DNA from: CBDDIP01 sp965279405
GTDB taxonomy: Bacteria; Actinomycetota; Acidimicrobiia; Acidimicrobiales; Ilumatobacteraceae
Reading direction: 5' to 3'
Assembly (NCBI GenBank): GCA_965279405.1
Contig: OZ257157.1
Coordinates: 3,286,001-3,350,000 of the forward strand
Length of the DNA: 64,000 bases
In this document: piece after piece, positions 17,378 to 27,824 of the stretch
Position numbering within the stretch: the stretch's first letter is position 1
Layout: each line of letters starts with the position of its first letter
Position numbers and translations under genes: made by a program
The notes under the pieces: generated by a model
What the model was told of the DNA's origin: nothing
The model's database searches: none
The model's input: the letters and a program-made list of their open reading frames with translations, nothing else

Positions 17378-19849
17378 TCAGGCGCGCGGGGCGCTCAGGG
17401 ACTTGGTGGTGGCGGTGGGGTCGGCGGCGATGTCGGCGTCGGTGAAGCGGATGGCCCGGAACGTGCCGGCGGCGTAGACCTTGGTCTGCGAGGTGTACTC
17501 CGGCGACGAGGGATCGTCGGGCTGGCCGTAGGTGAGCACCGCTTCGGCACGTGGGCCGTCGTCGGTGAACTCCAGCGTCATCACGAAGCTGTTGCCGTTG
17601 GTGACGGGGTAGCCGATGTCGTTGATGATCAACCCGTCGAGCGACCCACCGGTGTTGCCACCCGGCGCCAGGGTGTTCGAGCCCGAGCAGCAGTCGACGA
17701 CGCTGGCGGTGCCGTCGAAGAAGGTGCCACCCGGCAACCCGATGTGCTGATCGTCGGCGCTGTCGCCGTGGGCGCGAGCATCGAACTGGACGTCACCGAG
17801 TGCGGCGTCGAGGGCGAAGCCGTTGGCGGTGAGCAACGCCGCCGTCGCTGCCAGGTGGCCGAGCACGGCGTCATCGTCGGCGACCAACGTGTTGGGCGTG
17901 CTCACCGGGTCGGTCGGATCGAACGGCGTGGCGAACAACGCACCGGCGTCGAACAGGTCGCTGTTGTCGAAGCTGGCGAGGAACTCGCGCCAGAGCGCAG
18001 CGCCCTTCGAGTCGACGAGGTAGCGCCCGTCCCAGCCGCGCAGCGCAGCACATGCGTCGGCGGCGACCGTCGGCTGCCGGTCGCACGCGGCCAGCACCTG
18101 CGGCAGCAGCAGCTCGGAGATCATCCCCCGCTCGGCCAACCACGCCTGCTGCAGCTCGTCGAACGAGATGCGGTCGTCGTCGCCGCGAACGGCTGGGTCG
18201 GTGAGGATCACCGCGTTCATCCGGGTGCGCGGTGACTGAGCCACCGCCTCGGCGCCGGTGAGCGGCGAGTAGCCGGTGAGCAGCTCGTCGGGGTTGGCCA
18301 GCCAGTGCGAGTCGTTGGCGTTGAAGACGAAGTCGTCGCGTTCCAACTGCGGCTGCTGGTCGAACGGCAGGATGCCCGGCCGCGTCGCCGCCGGATCGTC
18401 GACCCACTCGTTGGCCGGGTCGCTGCCGTCGAGGAGGATCGCGCCGTTGTCGAAGACCAGCTTCGCCGTGCCACCCGCGGCGACGGCTGCCTGCCAGCCG
18501 GCGATGGCTGCATCGGACAGGTCCGGTGTCGCTGCGGTGTCCGCGTACCACGCTCGCCCGTCGTCGGAGGCGGCGATCGTGTTCACCCACGGGATGCCGT
18601 TGGCGGTGCGGTGCGCGTCGATGAACTCGTCCATGTTGGTGGCCGCGTCCATGCCGAAGAACTGCTGCAGCGCATCGCCGTTGTCGAGGTTCGCGTCGCG
18701 CAGCGTGTACGCCTTCTCCGTCGTCCACCCGAACGGCAGCTCGAGCATCGGGCCGTAGTGGCTGGACCACATCGTGCGCGTCCGCGCCGCGGTGGAACCG
18801 TCGGCCTGGAGCACATCGATGCTGATGTCCTCGGACGTCATCGCCCGGTCCGTGTCGCCGTACCGGTAGCTCGTCGCGTCGCCCGGCGTGAGGGCCAGCT
18901 CGTACAGGGTCATGCGGAAGCCGGCCGAGACGGTGTGCGTCCAGGCGATGTGATCGTTGAACCCGATGAGCACACCCGGCACGCCAGACAGGGTGACGCC
19001 GTAGACGTTGAGCTCGCCAGTCGTCAGCGTCAGCTGCGACTCCCACAGCCGCTTCTCGCCCTCCCACGGGAAGTGCGGGTTGGCCAGCAGCATGCCGTGC
19101 CCGTTCTCGCTCAACGCCGATCCGATCGCCCAACCGTTCGACGCCAGATCGGGTTGCAGGTCGGGCATCGCCGCAGCGCCCGTGTCGGTGGTGCCGCCGG
19201 CGGTCTCACCGGCGTCGGCGGGCGGCTGCGCGGTGGCGATCGGGCCGAGCAGCACACCGCTCGAGGCGAACAGCAGCGTGTCGTTGAGGTAGGCGTAGAG
19301 GTCGGAGACGGTGATCGGCTGCACCCAGTCCTTGCCCGCGCACCACCCGGACGGGCCCTCGTCGACGAGCTCGCGGTTGAACCCGGCGACGTAGCCGTTG
19401 ACCATGTCGGCGATGTTCGTCGGCAGCGCGGCGATGTGCGCGGCCGCGTCCTCCTCGAGGTGGAGGTGGCGATAGGCGAAGTCGCTGTCGAGGTTGGCGT
19501 CGTCCTCGCCGGGCCCGAACCAGCGCGACCGCTCACCACGCACCTTGACGACCTGATCGAGCAACGTGCACGCACGGTCCTCGGCGAACGCGAAGCCCTG
19601 TCCGAATCCGAGGCTGCCCCAGTCGTCGGCGACGATGTGCGGGATCCCGTACTCGGTGCGGGTGATGGTGACCGCGTAGCCGTCCTTGCCCGACGGCGTC
19701 GACACGGGCACGGTGTCGGGGTCGGCAGGGCTGCTGGCGACCGATCCGTTCGAGCTCGACGGGCTCGACGACGTCGAGGCACCCGAGTCCGAGCACGCCA
19801 CCGCGACGAGACCGACCGCCATCGCCGCCACGATGCTCCGAGCCCTCAC
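17378..19849 (-). CDS. Penicillin/N-acyl-homoserine-lactone acylase-family Ntn hydrolase, lipoprotein
   Basis: An 823-residue secreted acylase precursor. The N-terminus has an AVGLVAVAC lipobox with the lipidated Cys at residue 19. The EYGIPHIVADD segment near residue 66 begins the alpha chain. The nucleophile is Ser237 in LASNGWAIGS, and FNANDSHWLANP carries the catalytic Asn of the AhlM/PvdQ/aculeacin-acylase branch. A spacer of about 25 residues rich in Ala/Gly/Thr precedes Ser237, where autocatalytic cleavage would occur. The GTG at 19849 follows a GAGGGGGA ribosome-binding site. The substrate could be acyl-homoserine lactones, beta-lactams or cyclic lipopeptides; sequence alone does not decide. 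Confidence 0.88.
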   Translation of the reverse strand: MRARSIVAAMAVGLVAVACSDSGASTSSSPSSSNGSVASSPADPDTVPVSTPSGKDGYAVTITRTEYGIPHIVADDWGSLGFGQGFAFAEDRACTLLDQVVKVRGERSRWFGPGEDDANLDSDFAYRHLHLEEDAAAHIAALPTNIADMVNGYVAGFNRELVDEGPSGWCAGKDWVQPITVSDLYAYLNDTLLFASSGVLLGPIATAQPPADAGETAGGTTDTGAAAMPDLQPDLASNGWAIGSALSENGHGMLLANPHFPWEGEKRLWESQLTLTTGELNVYGVTLSGVPGVLIGFNDHIAWTHTVSAGFRMTLYELALTPGDATSYRYGDTDRAMTSEDISIDVLQADGSTAARTRTMWSSHYGPMLELPFGWTTEKAYTLRDANLDNGDALQQFFGMDAATNMDEFIDAHRTANGIPWVNTIAASDDGRAWYADTAATPDLSDAAIAGWQAAVAAGGTAKLVFDNGAILLDGSDPANEWVDDPAATRPGILPFDQQPQLERDDFVFNANDSHWLANPDELLTGYSPLTGAEAVAQSPRTRMNAVILTDPAVRGDDDRISFDELQQAWLAERGMISELLLPQVLAACDRQPTVAADACAALRGWDGRYLVDSKGAALWREFLASFDNSDLFDAGALFATPFDPTDPVSTPNTLVADDDAVLGHLAATAALLTANGFALDAALGDVQFDARAHGDSADDQHIGLPGGTFFDGTASVVDCCSGSNTLAPGGNTGGSLDGLIINDIGYPVTNGNSFVMTLEFTDDGPRAEAVLTYGQPDDPSSPEYTSQTKVYAAGTFRAIRFTDADIAADPTATTKSLSAPRA

Positions 19850-19946
19850 CGTCGATCCCCCTCTGTGGTCGTCTTGACGGATTGCAGAGAATAGACGCGC
19901 CACTTCGATGGCTGGCGCATCGAGCCGCCGTGCGTACGATCGGCCC

Positions 19947-21341
19947 ATGAACGGGATCGTCGGCTACGGGGCCTACCTGCCGTACTGGCGGCTGCGTCGT
20001 GCGGCCATCGCTGCCTCGCTCGGCAGCGGCGGTGGCAAGGGCAGCCGGTCGGTCGCCTCGTTCGACGAGGACACGACGTCGATGGGCGTCGAGGCCGCAC
20101 GCATCGCGCTCGCTGGGCTGGCCGGCTACGAGCCAGCACTCCTCGCGTTCGCGACGACGATGCCGGCGTACAGCGACAAGACGAACGCGACGATCGTGCA
20201 TGCTGCGCTCTCGCTCGACACGTCAGTGGCAGCGTTCGACGCGGTCGGCGCCTCACGCAGCGGCGTCGGCGCGACGTGGATGGCGCAGGCTGCAGGCGGC
20301 ATCGCCGTGCTGTCCGACATCCGCACCGGGCTGCCCGGCGGCGGCGACGAGGCGGCGGGTGGCGATGCTGCCGCCGCGCTGTGCTTCGGCGCGACCGGTG
20401 CGATCGCCGAGGTGATCGGCTCCGCATCACGCACCGTCGAGTTCGTCGAGCGCTGGCGCGAGCCGGGTGCGTCGTTCTCCAAGCAGTGGGAGGACCGCTT
20501 CGGCGAGCACGCCTACCTGCCGGTCGCCGAGGACGCGATCGCCGCCGCGTTGAAGGACGCCGGTGTCGCCGTCGGCGACGTGCACCACGTGATCGTCACC
20601 GGGCTGCAGGCACGCGCGGTTGCCGCGACACGACGAGCGATCGGTGCGACCGGCGAGCAGCTCGCCGACGACCTGACCGCGGAGATCGGCAACACGGGCA
20701 CGGCGCACTGGGCGCTGGTGCTGGCGGACGTGCTCGATCGCGCCGGAGCCGGTGAGCTGATCCTCGTGGCCAACCTGGCCGACGGCTGCGACGCGTGGCT
20801 GCTGCGCACGACACCGGAGCTGCTGACCCACCGCTCCACCTCACCGGTTCGCGCGCAGCTGGCGGCCACCCGCGACGACCTGACCTACAGCCAGTTCCTC
20901 ACGTGGCGCGGCTTCCTGCATCGCGAGCCGCCGCGCCGACCGGAGCCCGAGCGCCCCGCTGCGCCGCCGTCGCTGCGCGGCAACGCCTGGAAGTACGGCC
21001 TCTTCGGCAGTCGCGACGAGGCCGGCTTCGTGCACCTGCCGCCATCCCGGGTGAGCATGGAGAGCGGGGCCATCGATCGAATGGAGGTGGTGCGGATGGC
21101 CGATGTGCCGGCCACCATCGCCACGTTCACGATCGACCGGTTGGCCTTCAGCCTCAGCCCACCCGTCGTCGCCGCGGTCCTCGACTTCGACGGTGGCGGC
21201 CGCTTCCAGTGCGAGCTCACCGACATCGACCCGAGCACGGTGCAGATCGGCGATCGCGTCGAGATGACGTTCCGCCGCCTGTACACGCAAGACGGCATCC
21301 ACAACTACTTCTGGAAGGCCAAGCGGCGTTCCACCCCCTGA
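19947..21341 (+). CDS. HMG-CoA-synthase-like (thiolase-fold) protein fused to a DUF35 OB-fold domain
   Basis: A 464-residue protein. Residues 1-300 resemble the archaeal type of hydroxymethylglutaryl-CoA synthase (start GIVGYGAYLPYWRL), and residues from about 341 to the end resemble a DUF35 OB-fold acyl-CoA-associated domain. At the position expected for the catalytic Cys the sequence reads GASRSG, with Ser103. The rubredoxin-like zinc ribbon that normally precedes the OB fold (LRGNAWKYG ... LPPSRVS) has no Cys. Both key elements are therefore missing and the protein may be a partner or scaffold for the thiolase encoded 12 bases downstream. The ATG at 19947 gives the normal N-terminus. Confidence 0.8.
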   Translation: MNGIVGYGAYLPYWRLRRAAIAASLGSGGGKGSRSVASFDEDTTSMGVEAARIALAGLAGYEPALLAFATTMPAYSDKTNATIVHAALSLDTSVAAFDAVGASRSGVGATWMAQAAGGIAVLSDIRTGLPGGGDEAAGGDAAAALCFGATGAIAEVIGSASRTVEFVERWREPGASFSKQWEDRFGEHAYLPVAEDAIAAALKDAGVAVGDVHHVIVTGLQARAVAATRRAIGATGEQLADDLTAEIGNTGTAHWALVLADVLDRAGAGELILVANLADGCDAWLLRTTPELLTHRSTSPVRAQLAATRDDLTYSQFLTWRGFLHREPPRRPEPERPAAPPSLRGNAWKYGLFGSRDEAGFVHLPPSRVSMESGAIDRMEVVRMADVPATIATFTIDRLAFSLSPPVVAAVLDFDGGGRFQCELTDIDPSTVQIGDRVEMTFRRLYTQDGIHNYFWKAKRRSTP

Positions 21342-21353
21342 AGGAGACGGTCC

Positions 21354-22550
21354 ATGGGATCACACGGCATCCGCGACAAGGTGGCCATCGTCGGCATGGG
21401 CTGCACCAACTTCGGTGAGCACTGGGACAAGAGCACCGACGACCTGCTCATCGAGAGCTCCTCGGCTGCGCTGACCAACGCCGGCGTCGTGCTCGACGAC
21501 GTCGACGCGTTCTGGCTCGGCACGATGGGCTCCGGCCTGTCGGGCCTCACCCTGAGCCGTCCGCTGAAGATCCAGCACAAGCCGGTGACGCACGTCGAGA
21601 ACTACTGCGCCACGGGCAGCGAGGCGTTCCGCAACGCGTGCTACGCGGTGGCCAGCGGCGCGTACGACGTGGCGATGGCGATCGGCGTGGAGAAGCTGAA
21701 GGACAGCGGCTACAGCGGGCTCGTCGTGTCGTCGCCGGCCAACGACGGCACGCAGGCGACGGTCACCGCACCGGCCTCGTTCAGCCTGCTGGCCCCGGCG
21801 TACGCCAAGAAGTACGGCGTCGATGCCACCGAGCTGAAGGACGTGCTGACGCGCATCGCGTGGAAGAACCACAAGAACGGTGCGCTCAACTCGCGTGCGC
21901 AGTTCCGCAAGGAGGTGTCGAAGGAGACGATCAGCTGCAGCCCGCTGGTGGCCGGTCCGCTCGGCATCTTCGACTGCAGCGGAGTGAGCGACGGTTCGGC
22001 GGCGGCGATCATCGTGCGCGCCGAGGACGCCCACAAGTACACCGATCACCCGATCTACGTGAAGGCGCTGTCGTTCGTTGCCGGTCCCGCCACCGGGCCC
22101 ATCGATCCCGCGTACGACTACACGACCTTCGACGAGGTCGTGCACTCCGCCCAGGACGCCTACGCGCAAGCCGGGATCACCAACCCGCGCGCCGAGCTGG
22201 CGATGGCAGAGGTGCACGACTGCTTCACGCCCACCGAGCTCGTGCTGATGGAGGACCTCGGCTTCGCCGAGCGCGGCATGGGTTGGAAGGAGGTGCTGGC
22301 CGGCACCTTCGACCTCGACGGCGAGCTGCCGGTGAACCCCGACGGCGGGTTGAAGTCGTTCGGCCACCCGATCGGCGCGTCCGGCCTGCGGATGCTGTTC
22401 GAGTGCTGGACGCAGCTGCGCGGCGAGGCCGGCGACCGGCAGATCGCCTCGATCGCTGCCGGCAAGACGAAGGCGCTGACCCACAACCTCGGCGGTGGGC
22501 CGGGCGCGTGCGTCAGCTTCGTCAGCGTGGTGGGTTCGCAGCTCGACTGA
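21354..22550 (+). CDS. Thiolase-family acetyl-CoA acetyltransferase (SCP-x-like)
   Basis: A 398-residue thiolase of the lipid-transfer/SCP-x group. It performs thiolytic cleavage or condensation of acyl-CoAs. The nucleophile is Cys85 in ENYCATGSEA. HDCFTPTE and the GHPIGASG His motif follow, and a Gly-rich NLGGGPGA tail closes the active site. A GAAGGAGA ribosome-binding site precedes the ATG. It is immediately downstream of the HMGCS-like/OB-fold protein, the arrangement seen for thiolase-DUF35 complexes that channel acyl-CoA intermediates. Sterol or branched fatty acid breakdown is possible. The 3' end overlaps the convergent hydrolase gene by 29 bases. Confidence 0.88.
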   Translation: MGSHGIRDKVAIVGMGCTNFGEHWDKSTDDLLIESSSAALTNAGVVLDDVDAFWLGTMGSGLSGLTLSRPLKIQHKPVTHVENYCATGSEAFRNACYAVASGAYDVAMAIGVEKLKDSGYSGLVVSSPANDGTQATVTAPASFSLLAPAYAKKYGVDATELKDVLTRIAWKNHKNGALNSRAQFRKEVSKETISCSPLVAGPLGIFDCSGVSDGSAAAIIVRAEDAHKYTDHPIYVKALSFVAGPATGPIDPAYDYTTFDEVVHSAQDAYAQAGITNPRAELAMAEVHDCFTPTELVLMEDLGFAERGMGWKEVLAGTFDLDGELPVNPDGGLKSFGHPIGASGLRMLFECWTQLRGEAGDRQIASIAAGKTKALTHNLGGGPGACVSFVSVVGSQLD

Positions 22551-23142
22551 CGAAGCCGCGGATCGCGGTGAGGAGCTCGTTCACATCCGGGCCCTCGGTG
22601 ATCACGTGCCCGCTCGCGGCCAGGACCAACCGCTCGACCGGACCACGCACGCCGGCGGCGATCACGTCGGCGTTGCCGGGGTCGAGCATCTCGTCGCGCG
22701 CTCCGGTGACGAGCAGCAGCGGCTGCGTCATCGCCGCGAGGTCGATGGTGGCGATGCCGTTGACCATCGACAGGAGCATGGTCGTCGGCATGCCATCGAT
22801 CGATGCGATGCCTCGCGACAGCTGCCAGTCGAGGCCCTCCGCCGCGTCCGGGTCGGGAGCGAGCGGGTTGAGCGCCACGACCGCCCGGCAGCGCCCTGCG
22901 GCTGCCAACGCCAGCGCCAGCGAGCCACCCATCGACTGACCGATGACCACGTCGGCGGGCCACGCCGCGGCAGCTTCGAGCCACTCATCCCAACCGGCCG
23001 TCTGCAGATCCTCCGGAGCGCCGCCATGGCCGGGAAGCGTGGGCGCCATCACCTCGTTGCCAGCCGACCCGAGCGCGCCGACGATCGGCCACATCGTCGC
23101 ACCGCTGCCGCCGGTGCCGTGGAGGCAGAGGATGCGAGTCAC
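22522..23142 (-). CDS. Alpha/beta-fold hydrolase
   Basis: A 206-residue small hydrolase. The N-terminus reads ILCLHGTGGSG, the oxyanion His-Gly motif, and the nucleophile elbow is GQSMGG near residue 68. LLLVTGARDEM carries the acid residue and ASGHVITEGPD the catalytic His. The GTG start at 23142 overlaps the stop of the upstream PLP enzyme by four bases (GTGA), so the two are coupled. The substrate is unknown. The last 29 bases overlap the end of the convergent thiolase gene on the other strand. Confidence 0.85.
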   Translation of the reverse strand: MTRILCLHGTGGSGATMWPIVGALGSAGNEVMAPTLPGHGGAPEDLQTAGWDEWLEAAAAWPADVVIGQSMGGSLALALAAAGRCRAVVALNPLAPDPDAAEGLDWQLSRGIASIDGMPTTMLLSMVNGIATIDLAAMTQPLLLVTGARDEMLDPGNADVIAAGVRGPVERLVLAASGHVITEGPDVNELLTAIRGFVSRAANPPR

Positions 23143-24305
23143 TCGGCGGCGAGCGCGGCGGTGACGTCGGCGACGAGGTCGGCGGGATCCTCGAGGCCGA
23201 TCGAGATCCGCAGCAGCCCCTCGGTGACCCCGGCGATCGCTGCCTCGTCCGGCGTGAGGCTGGCGTGCGTGGTGGTCGCCGGGTGGCAGACCAGCGTCTC
23301 CGGACCACCGAGCGACGTGGCGACGCGCAGCAGGCGAACCCGTTCGAGGAACGCCTTCGCCGCGGGACGACCACCTGCCAGATCGACGGCGAGCACGGTG
23401 CCGCCGTTGCGCATCTGCCGCTTGGCCAGATCGAACTGCGGATGTGACGTGAGCCCGGGGTAGTGGACCGCACGGACCGCGGGATGGTCGGCGAACGTCT
23501 CCGCCAGCAGCTGTGCCGACGCGGCCTGATGGGTGGTCCGCACCGACAGGGTGCGCAGCCCGCGCAACGCGTTCAGCGCATCGAAGGGCGACGGCGTCGC
23601 GCCGTGGAGCACGGAGTACGCCCAGATCGAGTTGATCAGGTCGGCCTCGCCGGAGATCACGCCGAGCGTCGCGTCGTTGTGCCCGGCGATGCCCTTCGTC
23701 GCCGAGTGCAGCGAGAGGTGCACGCCGTGGGCGAGCGGCTGCTGGCCGAGCGGCGTGCCGAACGTCGCGTCGACCACCGTGATCGGGCCGCGCAGTGAAC
23801 CGAGCTCGTCGAGGTCGACCAGCCCGAGCAACGGGTTCGACGGTGTCTCGGCGAGGGCCAGCATCGTGCGGCCGGGACGCACCGCCGCGGCGAACGCGCC
23901 GGGCTCGGTGGCGTCGACCAACGTGGTCTCGATGCCGAACCGCGCGCACGGGCCCTGCAGGAAGGCGAGCGTGCCCGCATAGAGCTGGCGCTGGGCGACG
24001 ATGTGATCGCCCGACGAGCACAGGGCGAGGACGACGCTGGCGATGGCCCCCATCCCGCTGGCGAAGGCGAGCGAGTCCTCGGCGCCTTCGAGGGCGGCGA
24101 TGGCCTCTTCGAACGAGCGAACCGTCGGGTTCGCGTAGCGGCTGTAGAACTCGCCGGCCCGCATCCCCGTGGCCCGCTTGTTGGCGTCGTCCAGGCCGGT
24201 GGACTCCCACACGCTGGAGGCCCACAGCGCCGGTGCCAACGACCGTCCGCTGTGACCGCGTCCGGCGGTGATGGCCCGCGTGCCGGGCTGTTGGCTGTCG
24301 CTCAT
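23139..24305 (-). CDS. Cys/Met-metabolism PLP-dependent enzyme (cystathionine gamma-synthase/lyase family)
   Basis: A 388-residue fold-type I PLP enzyme. YSRYANPTVRSFEEAIAALEG (near residues 54-74) and FASGMGA are the family hallmarks. The Schiff-base lysine is Lys204 in HSATKGIAGH, and the substrate carboxylate-binding region is SLGGPETLVCHPA. It could act as cystathionine gamma-synthase, cystathionine lyase or methionine gamma-lyase; these are not separable by eye. The ATG at 24305 is preferred over a longer frame of eight extra residues. The neighbouring alpha/beta hydrolase is translationally coupled to it. Confidence 0.88.
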   Translation of the reverse strand: MSDSQQPGTRAITAGRGHSGRSLAPALWASSVWESTGLDDANKRATGMRAGEFYSRYANPTVRSFEEAIAALEGAEDSLAFASGMGAIASVVLALCSSGDHIVAQRQLYAGTLAFLQGPCARFGIETTLVDATEPGAFAAAVRPGRTMLALAETPSNPLLGLVDLDELGSLRGPITVVDATFGTPLGQQPLAHGVHLSLHSATKGIAGHNDATLGVISGEADLINSIWAYSVLHGATPSPFDALNALRGLRTLSVRTTHQAASAQLLAETFADHPAVRAVHYPGLTSHPQFDLAKRQMRNGGTVLAVDLAGGRPAAKAFLERVRLLRVATSLGGPETLVCHPATTTHASLTPDEAAIAGVTEGLLRISIGLEDPADLVADVTAALAAE

Positions 24306-24369
24306 CGGGGCAACGCTACGCGGTGGCACGTCAGCGCGTGAAAGGCATTGGACGTTCTACGATCCGCCC

Positions 24370-24987
24370 ATGGATCCTGACTTCGGTGCGCTGTACCGCA
24401 ACGCCCGGCTGCGCATCTGCGAGCTGGCCGACGCGTCGAACGACGAGGTCGCTGTGCCGGGCACGCCCGGTTGGCGCGTGCACGATGTGGTCGCCCACCT
24501 GAGTGGCATCGCCGAGGACGCGATGACCGGGAACATGGAGGGCGCACCCGGTCCCGCATGGACGAGCGCGCAAGTCGAGCGCGGCCGCACGCGCACCATC
24601 GACGAGATGAAGGCTCGGTGGGAGGAGCACGGCGCCGGCATCGAAGGCTTCCTGTCGTCGCCGGCGGGCGCCACTGCGAACCAGGCCGTGATGGACATCC
24701 ACACCCACGAGTGCGACCTGCGCCAAGCGGTGGGTGCGCCGATCGAGCTGCCGGCCGACTTCCTCGAGTGGGCCGGGCCGGGCCTGCTGGCCGACTTCCA
24801 GGAGAAGGTGAGATCGGCGGGGCTGCCCGCCGTCGAGCTGGACGCACCGCCGATCGAGGTGCTGCTCGGTCGCATGGGCCGACGGACTGCCGACGAGATC
24901 TGTGCGCTCGGCTGGTCGGCCGACCCGCACCCGTACCTCGACGAGTTCATCATCTTCGGCATCCGCGACGAGCCGCTGGTTCGCTGA
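24370..24987 (+). CDS. Maleylpyruvate isomerase-family mycothiol-dependent-like protein
   Basis: A 205-residue protein of the same DinB/MDMPI superfamily as the gene at 4378. The N-terminal metal-binding helix reads GWRVHDVVAHLSGIAED, and a second His-rich segment is MDIHTHECDLRQAVG near residue 115. The ending DEICALGWSADPHPYLD resembles the C-terminal part of actinobacterial members. Function is not established. The ATG at 24370 lies 64 bases from the divergent PLP gene. A VOC-family gene follows after four bases and probably shares the transcript. Confidence 0.75.
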   Translation: MDPDFGALYRNARLRICELADASNDEVAVPGTPGWRVHDVVAHLSGIAEDAMTGNMEGAPGPAWTSAQVERGRTRTIDEMKARWEEHGAGIEGFLSSPAGATANQAVMDIHTHECDLRQAVGAPIELPADFLEWAGPGLLADFQEKVRSAGLPAVELDAPPIEVLLGRMGRRTADEICALGWSADPHPYLDEFIIFGIRDEPLVR

Positions 24988-24991
24988 GCCC

Positions 24992-25354
24992 GTGATCGGC
25001 CGGCTCGACGAGGTCGTCCTCGACGGCATCGACATCGAGCGGGTCGCCCAGTTCTGGCGGTCGCTGCTCGGTGGCGAGCTCGTGCGTCAGAGCGACGAGT
25101 GGATCGCCCTGCGCCCGCCGTCCGGCATCACCGTCTCGTTCCAGCGCGTGCCCGAACGCAAGGCGGGCAAGAACCGCGTGCACCTCGACGTCGACGTCGA
25201 CGACCTCGACGCCGCAACGGTCGCGGCCGAAGCGATCGGTGCCACGCGGATCGGCGTGATCGTCGTCGACGAGCTCGGCGGCTTCCAGGTCATGGCCGAC
25301 CCCGAAGGCAACGAGTTCTGCCTCGTCCACGGCGCGACCCCGATCACGACCTGA
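24992..25354 (+). CDS. VOC/glyoxalase-family protein
   Basis: A 120-residue single vicinal-oxygen-chelate protein with two beta-alpha-beta-beta-beta modules. It starts VIGRLDEVVLDGIDIERVAQFW, has NRVHLDVDVDDLDAA in the centre with a metal-ligand-like His, and ends with the diagnostic ADPEGNEFCLV motif. The GTG start at 24992 is four bases after the preceding stop. Such small VOC proteins include dioxygenase-like, glyoxalase-like and resistance proteins. No substrate can be assigned. Confidence 0.85.
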   Translation: MIGRLDEVVLDGIDIERVAQFWRSLLGGELVRQSDEWIALRPPSGITVSFQRVPERKAGKNRVHLDVDVDDLDAATVAAEAIGATRIGVIVVDELGGFQVMADPEGNEFCLVHGATPITT

Positions 25355-25376
25355 GCCGCCATCCGAATGGGTGCGT

Positions 25377-25467
25377 CCGTGAGTTTCACGGCCACCCGAG
25401 GCACTCAACCTCACGAACCCAACCATCCGTGAGTTTCACGGCCATGGGTGGCACTCAAGCTCACGAA
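25377..25467. repeat. Two-copy tandem repeat (50-bp period), each copy a hairpin
   Basis: Two near-identical units begin at 25377 and 25427. Each carries GTGAGTTTCACGGCCA, a variable six-base spacer and GCACTCAA(C/G)CTCACGAAC. Within a unit, the GTGAG end pairs with the CTCAC end and the GGCC side partly with the GGCAC side, so each copy can fold into an imperfect hairpin. The pair fills most of the 131-base gap between two convergent genes, as expected for a REP-like element or a double bidirectional terminator. Confidence 0.85.
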
Positions 25468-25485
25468 CGAGCGATTCCAACCGGG

Positions 25486-27201
<1,716 letters not shown>

Positions 27202-27225
27202 GCCGAGAACGTAACCGCTGAGCGA

Positions 27226-27804
27226 TCAGCCCATCGCCGTGGCGAACCCGGCTTCGAAGAACGCGACAGCATCGGCGACGGTGAGCCCGTCGGTCCAGGG
27301 CAGCGACACGCCCCACGACTCGTTCCACAGCGGGTTCGCAGCGATCTCCCACGGGCCGACGTAGAGGTAGGGCTCGTCGTGATCCGCATCGCCGGGCGAG
27401 GCGCCGACGTTGACCCCGCCGCGGGCCTCCGCCAACGAGATGGCGATGTCGAAGTGGTGCGGGAAGATCTGCACGATGCTCGGATCGACGTCGACGTGGT
27501 TGGCGCGGAACGCATGAAGGGCGTCATCGCCGAGCCGGAAGAACTGGGCGAGACGTTCCGCGTCCTCGGCCACGATGCCGGCGATCGGGCTGCGGGTCTC
27601 GCGGTCGCCGTGCTGGGTGACGAGGTCGGTGCCCTCGACCCGCAGCCGGCGCCACTGCCCGTCGACCAGCCGGTCCGGCGTGCCGAAGCCGTTGGTGGTC
27701 GCCCGCAGGGTGACGGGTTCGGGCGTGCCCGCCAGCTCGGTCTCGAGGACGTCCCTGGCGAGCGCGTGCAACGCGACCCGGGTGGCGATGAACGATGCGG
27801 TCAT
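27226..27804 (-). CDS. Conserved hypothetical protein
   Basis: A 192-residue soluble protein that I do not recognise. The ATG at 27804 is preceded by a GAGAGGAT ribosome-binding site. No signal peptide or membrane segment is present. The middle part includes AQFFRLGDDALHAFRAN, QIFPHHFDIAIS and YLYVGPWEIAANPLWNESWG, a mixed alpha/beta pattern with clustered His and Trp residues that could form a ligand or metal site. It sits 24 bases upstream of the amidohydrolase and may be co-transcribed with it. Confidence 0.7.
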   Translation of the reverse strand: MTASFIATRVALHALARDVLETELAGTPEPVTLRATTNGFGTPDRLVDGQWRRLRVEGTDLVTQHGDRETRSPIAGIVAEDAERLAQFFRLGDDALHAFRANHVDVDPSIVQIFPHHFDIAISLAEARGGVNVGASPGDADHDEPYLYVGPWEIAANPLWNESWGVSLPWTDGLTVADAVAFFEAGFATAMG

Positions 27805-27824
27805 GACGCCATCCTCTCGCGTTC

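Noticed and set aside
17378..19849. Assigning the acylase as a beta-lactam resistance gene
   Set aside because: The closest motifs are AhlM/PvdQ-like. Substrate specificity cannot be read from sequence and no resistance context is present.
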